The translations under genes and the position numbers were made by a program. A model generated the notes under the pieces. It was not told the DNA's origin. It ran no database searches and was given only the letters and a program-made list of their open reading frames with translations. A stretch of DNA of 21,442 nt from BM524 sp041554435 (GTDB taxonomy: Bacteria > Bacteroidota > Bacteroidia > Bacteroidales > F082). The first letter of the stretch is position 1, and each line of letters opens with the position of its first letter. This document shows, in pieces, positions 1 to 6,773 of this stretch. The stretch is taken from assembly GCA_041554435.1 (NCBI GenBank), contig JBFFLX010000051.1, positions 1 through 21,442 of the forward strand, in the 5' to 3' direction.

Positions 1-110
1 CCGGGATTTGAGAAATCATCCGATAAAACAACATCATTAATGCCTTTTATATTAAGTTCCTTAAGTAAAACACTTCCTATAAATCCGGCAGCACCTGTAA
101 GTACAATCAT
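1..110 (-). CDS. hldD: NAD-dependent sugar-nucleotide epimerase, N-terminal fragment (probably ADP-heptose 6-epimerase)
   Basis: Only the first 36 codons are present; the gene runs off the left edge. Read on the minus strand from the ATG at 110-108, the protein begins MIVLTGAAGFIGS, a Rossmann-fold nucleotide-binding start with the GxxGxxG pattern of extended short-chain dehydrogenases. It then reads LLKELN and LSDDFSNP. The acidic stretch ending beta-strand 2 followed by DDFS resembles Bacteroidota ADP-L-glycero-D-manno-heptose 6-epimerases, which make the heptose precursor for lipopolysaccharide core. The family (NAD-dependent epimerase/dehydratase) is secure; the exact substrate is inferred from this short N-terminus and could be another nucleotide sugar. 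The gene is divergent from the ribosomal cluster and has its own -7 element 15 bases upstream of the ATG. Confidence 0.65.
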   Translation of the reverse strand, partial: MIVLTGAAGFIGSVLLKELNIKGINDVVLSDDFSNP

Positions 111-125
111 TTCTTTTGTTTTTTG

Positions 126-133
126 CAAAAGTA
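126..133 (-). promoter_or_regulatory. -7 promoter element for the epimerase gene
   Basis: On the minus strand this reads TACTTTTG, a full match to the Bacteroidota -7 consensus TAnnTTTG. It would start transcription near 119, giving a leader of only about 9 nt before the ATG at 110. I do not see a convincing TTTG -33 box at the expected 18-21 nt spacing, so this is a one-element call. Confidence 0.55.
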
Positions 134-403
134 GGATAAAATTACGGATACTACATTTAAAATAGTCATTCATAAAACCATTTCTTAGAGATTTTATTAC
201 CAACCAATTAACGATAATTGAAATATTTTTATCAACAAGTACAGCCTATTAATAGTATTTATTACCCTTTTTGATATTTGAAAAGTTCAATTAGAACAAT
301 TTGCATGTTTTGGAAATAAAAAACGAGAATTATTTTTCTCAGAGTGAATACCCTTAAAAATCAAGTGATAGGGATAAATCTTAAAATATTTTAATAATTT
401 TTC
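134..403. other. A/T-rich intergenic stretch, nothing recognised
   Basis: This is non-coding sequence between the divergent epimerase and ribosomal transcription units. I see no credible ORF, tRNA or terminator. A TTTG at 277-280 is followed by GTTCAATT-like sequence resembling that around the rpsL -33 box (615-628), but no TAnnTTTG follows at the right distance, so I do not call a promoter here. Confidence 0.5.
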
Positions 404-433
404 TTTGTAGATTAAATACAATTTGTATCTTTG
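404..433 (+). promoter_or_regulatory. Upstream promoter (TTTG-N18-TATCTTTG) for the structured leader/RNA
   Basis: A -33 TTTG at 404-407 and a -7 TATCTTTG at 426-433, separated by 18 bases, fit the Bacteroidota sigma-A promoter pattern. Transcription would start near 438-440. The sequence just downstream (TTTGCACCCGCTTTTGAGCAG, 430-450) closely resembles that after the first rRNA promoter (20318-20338), suggesting a strong, growth-linked promoter. Its product would include the folded region at 488-597 and could continue into rpsL, since no terminator intervenes. Confidence 0.7.
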
Positions 434-439
434 CACCCG

Positions 440-600
440 CTTTTGAGCAGACTTTATAGCAAAACTGCTGAAAAACATATAGTTAAAGGGACCTGATAAG
501 GTAAAACGTTAGAGGTTCCGGGATCAATTCAGAAAGAGATAATATGAATTGTGGTGTTTTATACAACCATCCCGGTAACCCACTCCTATCAAGTTTCAAA
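440..600 (+). ncRNA. Candidate structured RNA or rpsL-operon leader, family unknown
   Basis: The region lies between two promoters, and the folds were found by hand. A small hairpin pairs 446-450 with 465-469. A closing helix P0 pairs 488-501 with 585-597 (13 pairs including G-U, one C-A mismatch, one bulged A). Inside it, P1 pairs 514-524 with 569-580 (11 pairs around one bulged base). P1 stacks directly on P2 (525-530 with 546-551, six pairs), and a weaker P3 (553-557 with 563-568) completes a three-way junction. It is not a tRNA, tmRNA, SRP RNA or RNase P by any motif I know. A 6S-like RNA is possible from the size (about 110 nt), but the junction does not look like a simple rod. No U-tract terminator follows, so it may be a cis-acting leader rather than a free RNA. 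Confidence 0.45.
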
Positions 601-614
601 ATAAATAAGAATTA

Positions 615-647
615 TTTGAGGTTCAATTGAAATATTTTATACTTTTG
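615..647 (+). promoter_or_regulatory. rpsL operon promoter (TTTG-N21-TACTTTTG)
   Basis: A -33 TTTG at 615-618 and a -7 TACTTTTG at 640-647, 21 bases apart, match the Bacteroidota promoter pattern. The start site would be near 653, giving a 40-odd-nt A-rich leader before the rpsL ATG at 696. The promoter begins 18 bases after the last paired base of the upstream structured region, so transcripts from it lack that structure. Confidence 0.75.
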
Positions 648-695
648 CGCCTCCAAAAAAATAAGGGTAGCATTTTAAAATAATTAAAAAGTAAT

Positions 696-1073
696 ATGCC
701 TACAATACAACAGTTAGTAAAGAAAGGCCGTAAAAAGCTGGTAGAAAAGAGCAACTCTAAGGCTCTTGATGCATGTCCACAACGTCGTGGCGTTTGTGTA
801 AGGGTTTACACAACAACACCAAAGAAACCTAACTCAGCAATGCGTAAAGTTGCAAGGGTTAGATTAACTAATGGTAAGGAAGTTAACGCTTATATTCCTG
901 GTGAAGGTCACAATTTACAGGAACACTCCATCGTAATGATTCGTGGAGGTCGTGTTAAAGATTTACCTGGGGTAAGATATCACATTATTAGAGGAGCACT
1001 TGACACTTCGGGTGTTGAGGGTCGTACTCAAAGAAGATCTAAATACGGAACTAAACGTCCTAAGAAGAAATAA
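696..1073 (+). CDS. rpsL: Small ribosomal subunit protein uS12
   Basis: The 125-residue protein aligns end to end with bacterial S12 (124 residues in E. coli). S12 sits at the decoding centre and governs accuracy. The invariant TTTPKKPNSA loop is at residues 39-48 and GGRVKDLPGVRYH at 84-96. Lys43 and Lys88, the streptomycin-resistance positions, are wild type, and Asp89, the methylthiolation site of other bacteria, is present. It is the first gene of the cluster, 37 bases before rpsG, and lies directly behind the 615-647 promoter. The start has no Shine-Dalgarno sequence and sits in A-rich sequence, as expected in this phylum. Confidence 0.98.
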   Translation: MPTIQQLVKKGRKKLVEKSNSKALDACPQRRGVCVRVYTTTPKKPNSAMRKVARVRLTNGKEVNAYIPGEGHNLQEHSIVMIRGGRVKDLPGVRYHIIRGALDTSGVEGRTQRRSKYGTKRPKKK

Positions 1074-1110
1074 TTATAGCACTTAAAACAATCTTATATA
1101 ATATAGAGAT

Positions 1111-1578
1111 ATGAGAAAAGCGAAACCAAAAAAACGCATAATACTTCCGGATCCAAAATTCAACGATGTTTTGGTGACAAAATTTGTAAACAATCTAATG
1201 TTGCAGGGAAAAAAGAGTACTGCCTATAAGATTTTTTATGTTGCTATGGACATCGTTGCTGAGAAATCAGGCGAAGATCCTGTTGAAGTATGGAAAAAAG
1301 GTTTAGCAAAGGTAACTCCAGCGGTTGAGGTTAGAAGCCGTCGTATTGGAGGTGCAACTTTCCAGATTCCTTCAGAAATTCGTGCCGGACGTAAACAATC
1401 AATCGGTATGAAAAACCTTATAGGTTATGCACGCAAACGTCATGAAAAGACTATGGGTGAAAAACTAGCAGGTGAAATTTTGGCAGCTTATAAAGAAGAA
1501 GGAGCGGCCTTTAAAAGAAAAGAAGAAACACATAGAATGGCAGATGCTAACAAAGCATTCTCTCATTTTAGATTCTAA
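1111..1578 (+). CDS. rpsG: Small ribosomal subunit protein uS7
   Basis: The 155-residue protein has the usual length for bacterial S7, the primary 16S binder that nucleates assembly of the 30S head and contacts the E-site tRNA. The basic N-terminus (MRKAKPKKR) and the conserved stretches VEVRSRRIGG and RRIGGATFQIP (about residues 70-85) identify it. In E. coli S7 represses str-operon translation by binding the rpsL-rpsG spacer. Here that spacer is only 37 A/T-rich bases with no obvious matching structure, so I infer that mechanism is absent. The gene is 30 bases before fusA. Confidence 0.97.
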   Translation: MRKAKPKKRIILPDPKFNDVLVTKFVNNLMLQGKKSTAYKIFYVAMDIVAEKSGEDPVEVWKKGLAKVTPAVEVRSRRIGGATFQIPSEIRAGRKQSIGMKNLIGYARKRHEKTMGEKLAGEILAAYKEEGAAFKRKEETHRMADANKAFSHFRF

Positions 1579-1608
1579 GAATAACAAAAAAGATAACTAT
1601 ACAACTAA

Positions 1609-3723
1609 ATGGCATCACCAAAACAAATAACTAATTTAAGTCTTACCCGAAATATCGGGATTATGGCTCATATTGATGCTGGTAAAACTACTGTTACCGA
1701 ACGTATTCTTTTTTACACAGGTAAAAATTATAAAATTGGAGAAGTTCATGAAGGTGGCGCTACCATGGACTGGATGGTTCAGGAGCAGGAAAGAGGTATC
1801 ACAATTACTTCTGCCGCAACAACTGTGTTCTGGGAACTTTTCAATAAAAAACACAAAATTAATATTATCGACACCCCTGGTCACGTTGACTTCACCGTTG
1901 AAGTTGAAAGATCATTAAGGGTACTCGATGGAGCAGTTGCTCTGTTTTGTGCTGTTGGAGGTGTTGAACCACAATCCGAAACTGTTTGGAGACAAGCCAC
2001 AAAATACAAAGTACCTCGCATTAGTTTCATTAATAAAATGGACCGTGCCGGTGCTGACTTTTTTGGTGTTATCGACCAAATTAGAGAAAGATTAGGAGCT
2101 AACCCTGTTCCAATCCAAATACCTATAGGTGCTGAAGATGATTTTAGAGGTGTAGTAGACCTGGTAAAAGACAAAGCATTTGTTTGGGACGAAGAAGATA
2201 ACGGAGTAGCTATCAGAGAAATTCCTATTCCGGAAGATCTTGTTGATGTTACTTATAAATACAGAATGAAACTCATTGAAGGTGTTGCCGAAGAGAGTGA
2301 TGAGTTGCTTGAAAAATTCATGGATGATCCACATTCGATTACCGAAGTGGAAATGATCGATGTTATCAGAAAAGCAACTTTAAATCAAACTATAACACCT
2401 GTTATGTGTGGATCAGCATTTAAGAACAAAGGAGTTCAAATGCTTTTAAATGCTATTATCGAGTTTTTACCAAGTCCGTTGGATGTTCCTGCTGTTGAAG
2501 GAATTAATCCTAAAACTGATAAAGTTGAAATTCGTAGAGCCGATCCAAACGACAAATTTAGTGCACTTGCTTTTAAAATTGCCACCGATCCTTTTGTAGG
2601 ACGTTTATGTTTCTTCAGAGTTTATTCGGGAACACTAAAAGCAGGCTCTTACGTATATAACGTATCTACTGGTAAGAAAGAAAGAATAAGCCGTATAATG
2701 CAGATGCATGCCAATAAACAAAATCCGCTTGAACAAATTGAAGCTGGAGATATTGGAGCTGCTGTTGGTTTTAAAACTATCCGTACTGGTGATACATTAA
2801 CTGATGAATCGGGACAAATTATTTTGGAATCTATCACTTTCCCTGCGCCTGTTATCAGTATAGCAATTGAGCCAAAAACACAAAAAGATATTGATAAAAT
2901 GTCGGTAGCTTTAGCAAAACTTGCTGAAGAAGATCCAACATTTAAAGTTCGTACTGATGATGCATCAGGACAAACAATAATTTCAGGAATGGGTGAACTC
3001 CACCTTGATATTCTTGTAGACAGACTTAAGCGTGAGTTTAACATCGAATGTAACATCGGTCAGCCACAGGTTGAATATAAAGAAGCTGTTACATCTTCTG
3101 TTACACATAAAGAAGTTTATAAGAAACAAACCGGAGGTCGTGGTAAATTTGCAAACATTGAGTTTGAAATAGGACCAAGACTTGATGGTGAAGATGGACT
3201 TGAGTTTATCGATGAAGTAAAAGGTGGAAATATACCAAGAGAATTCATTCCTTCAGTTAAAAAAGGATTTGAACTTGCCATGCAAAATGGTGTATTGGCA
3301 GGATTTAAAGTCGATAGTTTAAAAGTTAGACTCTTCGACGGATCATATCATGCTGTGGATTCAGACCAACTTTCATTTGAGATGGCAGCAAAAATTGGTT
3401 TTAAATCAGCATCAAGAAAAGCTGAGACTAAACTACTTGAGCCTATCATGAAAATTGAGGTAGTAACTCCCGATGATTATTTGGGCGATGTTACCGGTGA
3501 TTTGAACAGAAGAAGAGCAATACTTGAAAGTGTAGCTGCTAAAGTTGGCGGACAGGTGATAACTGCAAAAGTACCATTGTCGGAAATGTTTGGTTATGTA
3601 ACCGCATTACGCACAATTTCTTCAGGCAGAGCTTCATCAAGTATGGAATTTCATTCATACGAACCTGCTCCAAGCAACATAGCAGAAGCAGTTATAAAAG
3701 AAGTAAAAGGAATAATTAGCTAA
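1609..3723 (+). CDS. fusA: Translation elongation factor G (EF-G)
   Basis: This 704-residue GTPase drives tRNA-mRNA translocation and, with RRF, ribosome recycling. The GTPase motifs are complete: the P-loop AHIDAGKT at 20-27, RGITI switch at 62-66, DTPGH at 88-92 and NKMD at 142-145. Later come the domain III motif SGMGELHLDIL, the domain IV stretch TGGRGKFANIEFE and the domain V stretch near GDVTGDLNRRR. Intact GTPase motifs make it the canonical EF-G rather than a GTPase-defective paralogue such as is known in Bacteroides. It is followed 11 bases later by rpsJ; the tuf gene that follows fusA in E. coli is missing. Confidence 0.98.
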   Translation: MASPKQITNLSLTRNIGIMAHIDAGKTTVTERILFYTGKNYKIGEVHEGGATMDWMVQEQERGITITSAATTVFWELFNKKHKINIIDTPGHVDFTVEVERSLRVLDGAVALFCAVGGVEPQSETVWRQATKYKVPRISFINKMDRAGADFFGVIDQIRERLGANPVPIQIPIGAEDDFRGVVDLVKDKAFVWDEEDNGVAIREIPIPEDLVDVTYKYRMKLIEGVAEESDELLEKFMDDPHSITEVEMIDVIRKATLNQTITPVMCGSAFKNKGVQMLLNAIIEFLPSPLDVPAVEGINPKTDKVEIRRADPNDKFSALAFKIATDPFVGRLCFFRVYSGTLKAGSYVYNVSTGKKERISRIMQMHANKQNPLEQIEAGDIGAAVGFKTIRTGDTLTDESGQIILESITFPAPVISIAIEPKTQKDIDKMSVALAKLAEEDPTFKVRTDDASGQTIISGMGELHLDILVDRLKREFNIECNIGQPQVEYKEAVTSSVTHKEVYKKQTGGRGKFANIEFEIGPRLDGEDGLEFIDEVKGGNIPREFIPSVKKGFELAMQNGVLAGFKVDSLKVRLFDGSYHAVDSDQLSFEMAAKIGFKSASRKAETKLLEPIMKIEVVTPDDYLGDVTGDLNRRRAILESVAAKVGGQVITAKVPLSEMFGYVTALRTISSGRASSSMEFHSYEPAPSNIAEAVIKEVKGIIS

Positions 3724-3734
3724 ACTATATAAAG

Positions 3735-4040
3735 GTGAGCCAAAGAATAAGAATTAAATTAAAGTCGTACGATCATAATCTGGTTGATAAATCAGCAGAA
3801 AAGATCGCAAAGTCGGTAAAATCGACTGGTGCAGTTGTAAGCGGCCCTATCCCGATGCCTACACACAAAAAGGTATTCACGGTTAACCGTTCAACATTTG
3901 TTAATAAGAAGTCGAGAGAGCAGTTTGAACTAAGTACTTTCAAACGACTTATGGATGTTTACAACTCATCATCAAAAACAATTGATGCATTAATGAGACT
4001 TGAACTTCCAAGTGGTGTTGAAGTAGAGATTAAAGTTTAA
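3735..4040 (+). CDS. rpsJ: Small ribosomal subunit protein uS10 (NusE)
   Basis: The 101-residue protein is a full-length S10 (103 in E. coli), with the N-terminal IRIKLKSYDHNLVD strand-helix and the loop GPIPMPTHKK typical of the family. S10 belongs to the 30S head; as NusE it also partners NusB at boxA during rRNA antitermination. I start it at the GTG at 3735, because the reading SQRIRIKLKSYDH immediately after it is the conserved N-terminus and no ATG lies upstream in frame. A GTG start is unusual in this cluster. The gene is 11 bases after fusA and 26 before rplC. Confidence 0.96.
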   Translation: MSQRIRIKLKSYDHNLVDKSAEKIAKSVKSTGAVVSGPIPMPTHKKVFTVNRSTFVNKKSREQFELSTFKRLMDVYNSSSKTIDALMRLELPSGVEVEIKV

Positions 4041-4066
4041 TAGTAACGGCTTAAAGAATTGTAGAA

Positions 4067-4690
4067 ATGTCAGGATTATTAGGAAAAAAAATAGGCATGA
4101 CCAGTATTTATGACGAGAATGGAAAAAACATTCCATGTACCGTTATTGAGGCAGGTCCATGTGTTGTGACTCAGGTCCGAACTGTTGAAAACGATGGTTA
4201 TTCAGCAATTCAAATGGGATATGAGGATAAGAAAGAGAAGCACACAACCTCTGCATTAAAAGGACATTTTGCCAAAGCTAACACTACTCCTAAAAAACTT
4301 GTAGCTGAGTTTACACGTTTTGAAGAGAAAAAGCAATTTGGTGATGTAGTCAATGTTGAAGTTTTCAAGCAAGGCGAATATGTCGATGTTGTTGGAACAT
4401 CAAAAGGCAAAGGCTTTCAGGGTGTTGTAAAGCGTTACAACTTCAAGGGAGTAAACGATGCTACTCACGGACAACACAACAGATTAAGAGCCCCTGGTTC
4501 AATAGGTGCATCATCATATCCTTCGAGAGTTTTCAAAGGTATGAGAATGGCTGGTAGAATGGGCGGCAACAAGGTTAAAATGATTAACCTTCAAATAGTT
4601 AAAATTATTCCGGAAAAGAATTTGCTCGTTGTTAAAGGAGCAGTTCCCGGACCAAATAATTCATACGTAAAGATAGAAAGATGGAGTTAA
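4067..4690 (+). CDS. rplC: Large ribosomal subunit protein uL3
   Basis: The 207-residue protein is standard length for L3, which helps nucleate 50S assembly and reaches towards the peptidyl transferase centre. MSGLLGKKIGMTSIY is the classic N-terminus, and HGQHNRLRAPGSIG with FKGMRMAGRMGG forms the long central extension. The glutamine of HGQHN is at the site methylated by PrmB in E. coli. The last ten bases overlap the start of rplD, so translation of the two is probably coupled. Confidence 0.97.
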   Translation: MSGLLGKKIGMTSIYDENGKNIPCTVIEAGPCVVTQVRTVENDGYSAIQMGYEDKKEKHTTSALKGHFAKANTTPKKLVAEFTRFEEKKQFGDVVNVEVFKQGEYVDVVGTSKGKGFQGVVKRYNFKGVNDATHGQHNRLRAPGSIGASSYPSRVFKGMRMAGRMGGNKVKMINLQIVKIIPEKNLLVVKGAVPGPNNSYVKIERWS

Positions 4691-5313
4691 CAGTTCACAA
4701 TATTAGTGGTAAAGCCACATCAAAGAAAGTTACTCTGGACGATTCAATCTTTGGAATTGAACCTAATGATCATGCCATCTATTTGGATACCAAATTATTT
4801 ATGGCAAATCAACGTCAGGGAACACACGATTCTAGAGAGAGAGGCGAAGTTGCGGGTAGTACTCGTAAAATAAAGAGGCAAAAAGGAACAGGTACAGCAC
4901 GTGCAGGTGATATTAAGAATCCACTTTTCAGAGGTGGTGGAAGAGTCTTCGGACCTCACCCACGTGACTATGGTTTCAAATTGAATAAAAAAGTAAAAAG
5001 ACTAGCTCGTAAATCAGCACTTTCCTACAAATTAAAAGACAACAATATTGTTGTTGTGGAAGATTTCAAATTGGATACTCCTAAAACTAAGGAATTCATA
5101 AATATTTTGAATAACTTCCAACTTGAAGGAAAAAAAGCTTTAATCATTCTCAATGAAAATGATACTAACATTACTCTTTCATCACGCAATGTGCAGGGAG
5201 CAAGAGTTTTGAAAGCCGACAGTCTTAATACATACGAAATTTTAAACGCTAGCAAGATATTATTAGTAGAAAGTTCTTTGAAAGCATTTGAAGAATTGTT
5301 TTCAAACAAATAA
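4681..5313 (+). CDS. rplD: Large ribosomal subunit protein uL4
   Basis: The 210-residue protein is a typical Bacteroidota L4 (201 in E. coli). L4 binds 23S rRNA domain I, and its extended loop lines the exit tunnel; that loop spans roughly residues 45-97 and carries RQKGTGTARAGD and GGGRVFGPHPRDY. The ATG lies inside the last codons of rplC (10-base overlap); the following MELTVHNISG reads as the normal N-terminus, so I keep this start. In E. coli L4 represses the S10 operon through a leader; here no comparable leader exists between fusA and rpsJ (11 bases). Confidence 0.97.
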   Translation: MELTVHNISGKATSKKVTLDDSIFGIEPNDHAIYLDTKLFMANQRQGTHDSRERGEVAGSTRKIKRQKGTGTARAGDIKNPLFRGGGRVFGPHPRDYGFKLNKKVKRLARKSALSYKLKDNNIVVVEDFKLDTPKTKEFINILNNFQLEGKKALIILNENDTNITLSSRNVQGARVLKADSLNTYEILNASKILLVESSLKAFEELFSNK

Positions 5314-5325
5314 AACTTAAGGATA

Positions 5326-5616
5326 ATGAGCGTAATATTAAAACCGGTAATTACTGAGAAAATGACTGCCAAAGGTGAAAGCCTTAATCAGTATGGATTT
5401 CTTGTTGACAAGAGAGCCAACAAAATCCAAATCAAAGCTGAGGTTGAAGAACTTTATGGCGTACAGGTAGTTTCAGTAAATACTATGAACTATTCCGGAA
5501 AAAGGAAACAACGTTTTACAAAATCAGGAGTGATCTCTGGTAAAGCAAAAAGTACGAAAAAAGCAATAATTACAGTTGCTGAGGGAGAAAACATTGATTT
5601 TTTTAGCAACATTTAG
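5326..5616 (+). CDS. rplW: Large ribosomal subunit protein uL23
   Basis: The 96-residue protein matches L23 in length and pattern: VILKPVITEKMT at the N-terminus, then YGFLVDKRANKIQIKAEVE and a basic NYSGKRKQRF loop. L23 sits at the polypeptide exit and is the main docking site for trigger factor and the signal recognition particle. It lies 12 bases after rplD. Its stop codon overlaps the Shine-Dalgarno sequence of rplB, so the two are likely coupled. Confidence 0.96.
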   Translation: MSVILKPVITEKMTAKGESLNQYGFLVDKRANKIQIKAEVEELYGVQVVSVNTMNYSGKRKQRFTKSGVISGKAKSTKKAIITVAEGENIDFFSNI

Positions 5617-5620
5617 GAGG
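5615..5620 (+). promoter_or_regulatory. Full Shine-Dalgarno AGGAGG for rplB
   Basis: AGGAGG lies 5 bases before the rplB ATG and overlaps the TAG stop of rplW. Bacteroidota ribosomes mostly ignore Shine-Dalgarno sequences, and nearly all starts in this window lack one, so this perfect copy stands out. Confidence 0.8.
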
Positions 5621-5625
5621 TAGAA

Positions 5626-6450
5626 ATGGCACTGAAAAAATATAAACCAACAACACCGGGTCAACGCTTTAAGATTATAAGCGATTATAAAGACATTACA
5701 GCCGGAAAACCAGAAAAGAGCCTTTTGGCACCCATGAAAAATACTGGTGGCCGTAATAGTGAAGGTAGAATGACAATCCGTAATATAGGCGGGGGACACA
5801 AACAGAAGTATAGAATTATCGACTTCAAAAGAGATAAAGAAGGTGTTCCTGGTATCGTTAAGACCATTGAATATGATCCTAACCGTACTGCCCGTATCGC
5901 TCTTGTATTCTACAAAGATGGTGAGAAAAGATATATAGTAGCCCCTAAGGGACTGATGGTAGGACAGGAAATAAACGCAGGTAAAGGGGTTAGCCCCGAT
6001 GTTGGAAACAGCATGTACTTAAGTGAAATTCCTTTCGGAACTGTAATTCATAATATTGAATTACGCCCAGGTCAGGGAGCAAAAATGGCACGTAGTGCTG
6101 GTTCTTATGCACAATTGATGACACGTGAAGGTAAATTTGCAGTTATTAAATTACCTTCAGGCGAAACCAGATTAATCTTACAATCTTGTAAGGCTACCAT
6201 CGGAATGGTTTCAAATGCTGATCATCAGCTTGAAAGATCAGGAAAAGCCGGGCGTAGCAGATGGTTAGGTCGCCGACCAAGAGTTCGTGGTGTTGCCATG
6301 AACCCTGTTGATCACCCAATGGGTGGTGGTGAAGGAAGAGCATCCGGAGGTCATCCAAGATCACGTAAGGGTCTTCCAGCTAAAGGTTACAGAACCAGAG
6401 CTAAGAAGAAAGCCAGCAACAAGTATATAATTGAAAGAAGAAAAAAATAG
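5626..6450 (+). CDS. rplB: Large ribosomal subunit protein uL2
   Basis: The 274-residue protein is the usual L2 length. L2 joins the subunits and lies close to the peptidyl transferase centre. The RNA-binding core contains GRNSEGRMTIRNIGGGHK (about 42-59), and the C-terminal NPVDHPMGGGEGR carries the highly conserved histidine at residue 230 (229 in E. coli numbering without Met). The basic C-terminus (KGYRTRAKKK) is intact. The start is fixed by a perfect AGGAGG five bases upstream, rare in this phylum. rpsS follows after 23 bases. Confidence 0.98.
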   Translation: MALKKYKPTTPGQRFKIISDYKDITAGKPEKSLLAPMKNTGGRNSEGRMTIRNIGGGHKQKYRIIDFKRDKEGVPGIVKTIEYDPNRTARIALVFYKDGEKRYIVAPKGLMVGQEINAGKGVSPDVGNSMYLSEIPFGTVIHNIELRPGQGAKMARSAGSYAQLMTREGKFAVIKLPSGETRLILQSCKATIGMVSNADHQLERSGKAGRSRWLGRRPRVRGVAMNPVDHPMGGGEGRASGGHPRSRKGLPAKGYRTRAKKKASNKYIIERRKK

Positions 6451-6473
6451 TTGAACGTTAATTAATAATCAAT

Positions 6474-6749
6474 ATGAGTCGTTCGTTAAAAAAAGGACCT
6501 TACATAGATATCAAACTTGATAAGAAAGTTTTGGCCAATGTTGAGTCAGGTAAAAAAACCGTAATTAAAACATGGTCAAGAGCATCTATGATATCACCTG
6601 ACTTTGTAGGACAAACTATAGCTGTTCATAATGGAAATAAATTTATTCCTGTTTACGTAACAGAAAATATGGTAGGTCACAAATTAGGTGAATTTGCACC
6701 AACAAGACAATTTAGAGGTCACGCTGGTAAAAAAGATAAAGGTAGATAA
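6474..6749 (+). CDS. rpsS: Small ribosomal subunit protein uS19
   Basis: The 91-residue protein is the normal S19 length. MSRSLKKGPYID, WSRASMISPDFVG and the C-terminal GHKLGEFAPTRQFRGH are all family hallmarks. S19 sits in the 30S head with S13 and forms inter-subunit bridges near the A-site tRNA. It is 23 bases after rplB and 24 bases before rplV. Confidence 0.97.
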   Translation: MSRSLKKGPYIDIKLDKKVLANVESGKKTVIKTWSRASMISPDFVGQTIAVHNGNKFIPVYVTENMVGHKLGEFAPTRQFRGHAGKKDKGR

Positions 6750-6773
6750 AGAATTTAAAAAAAGCGCGATACA

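Noticed and set aside
287..478. 63-codon minus-strand open frame upstream of rpsL
   Set aside because: It is A/T-rich with no recognisable family, and it overlaps the 404-433 promoter and the start of the folded region. Chance open frame.
441..600. Possible tRNA, tmRNA, SRP RNA or RNase P RNA upstream of rpsL
   Set aside because: The conserved sequence blocks of these RNAs are absent, and the helices do not fit their layouts.
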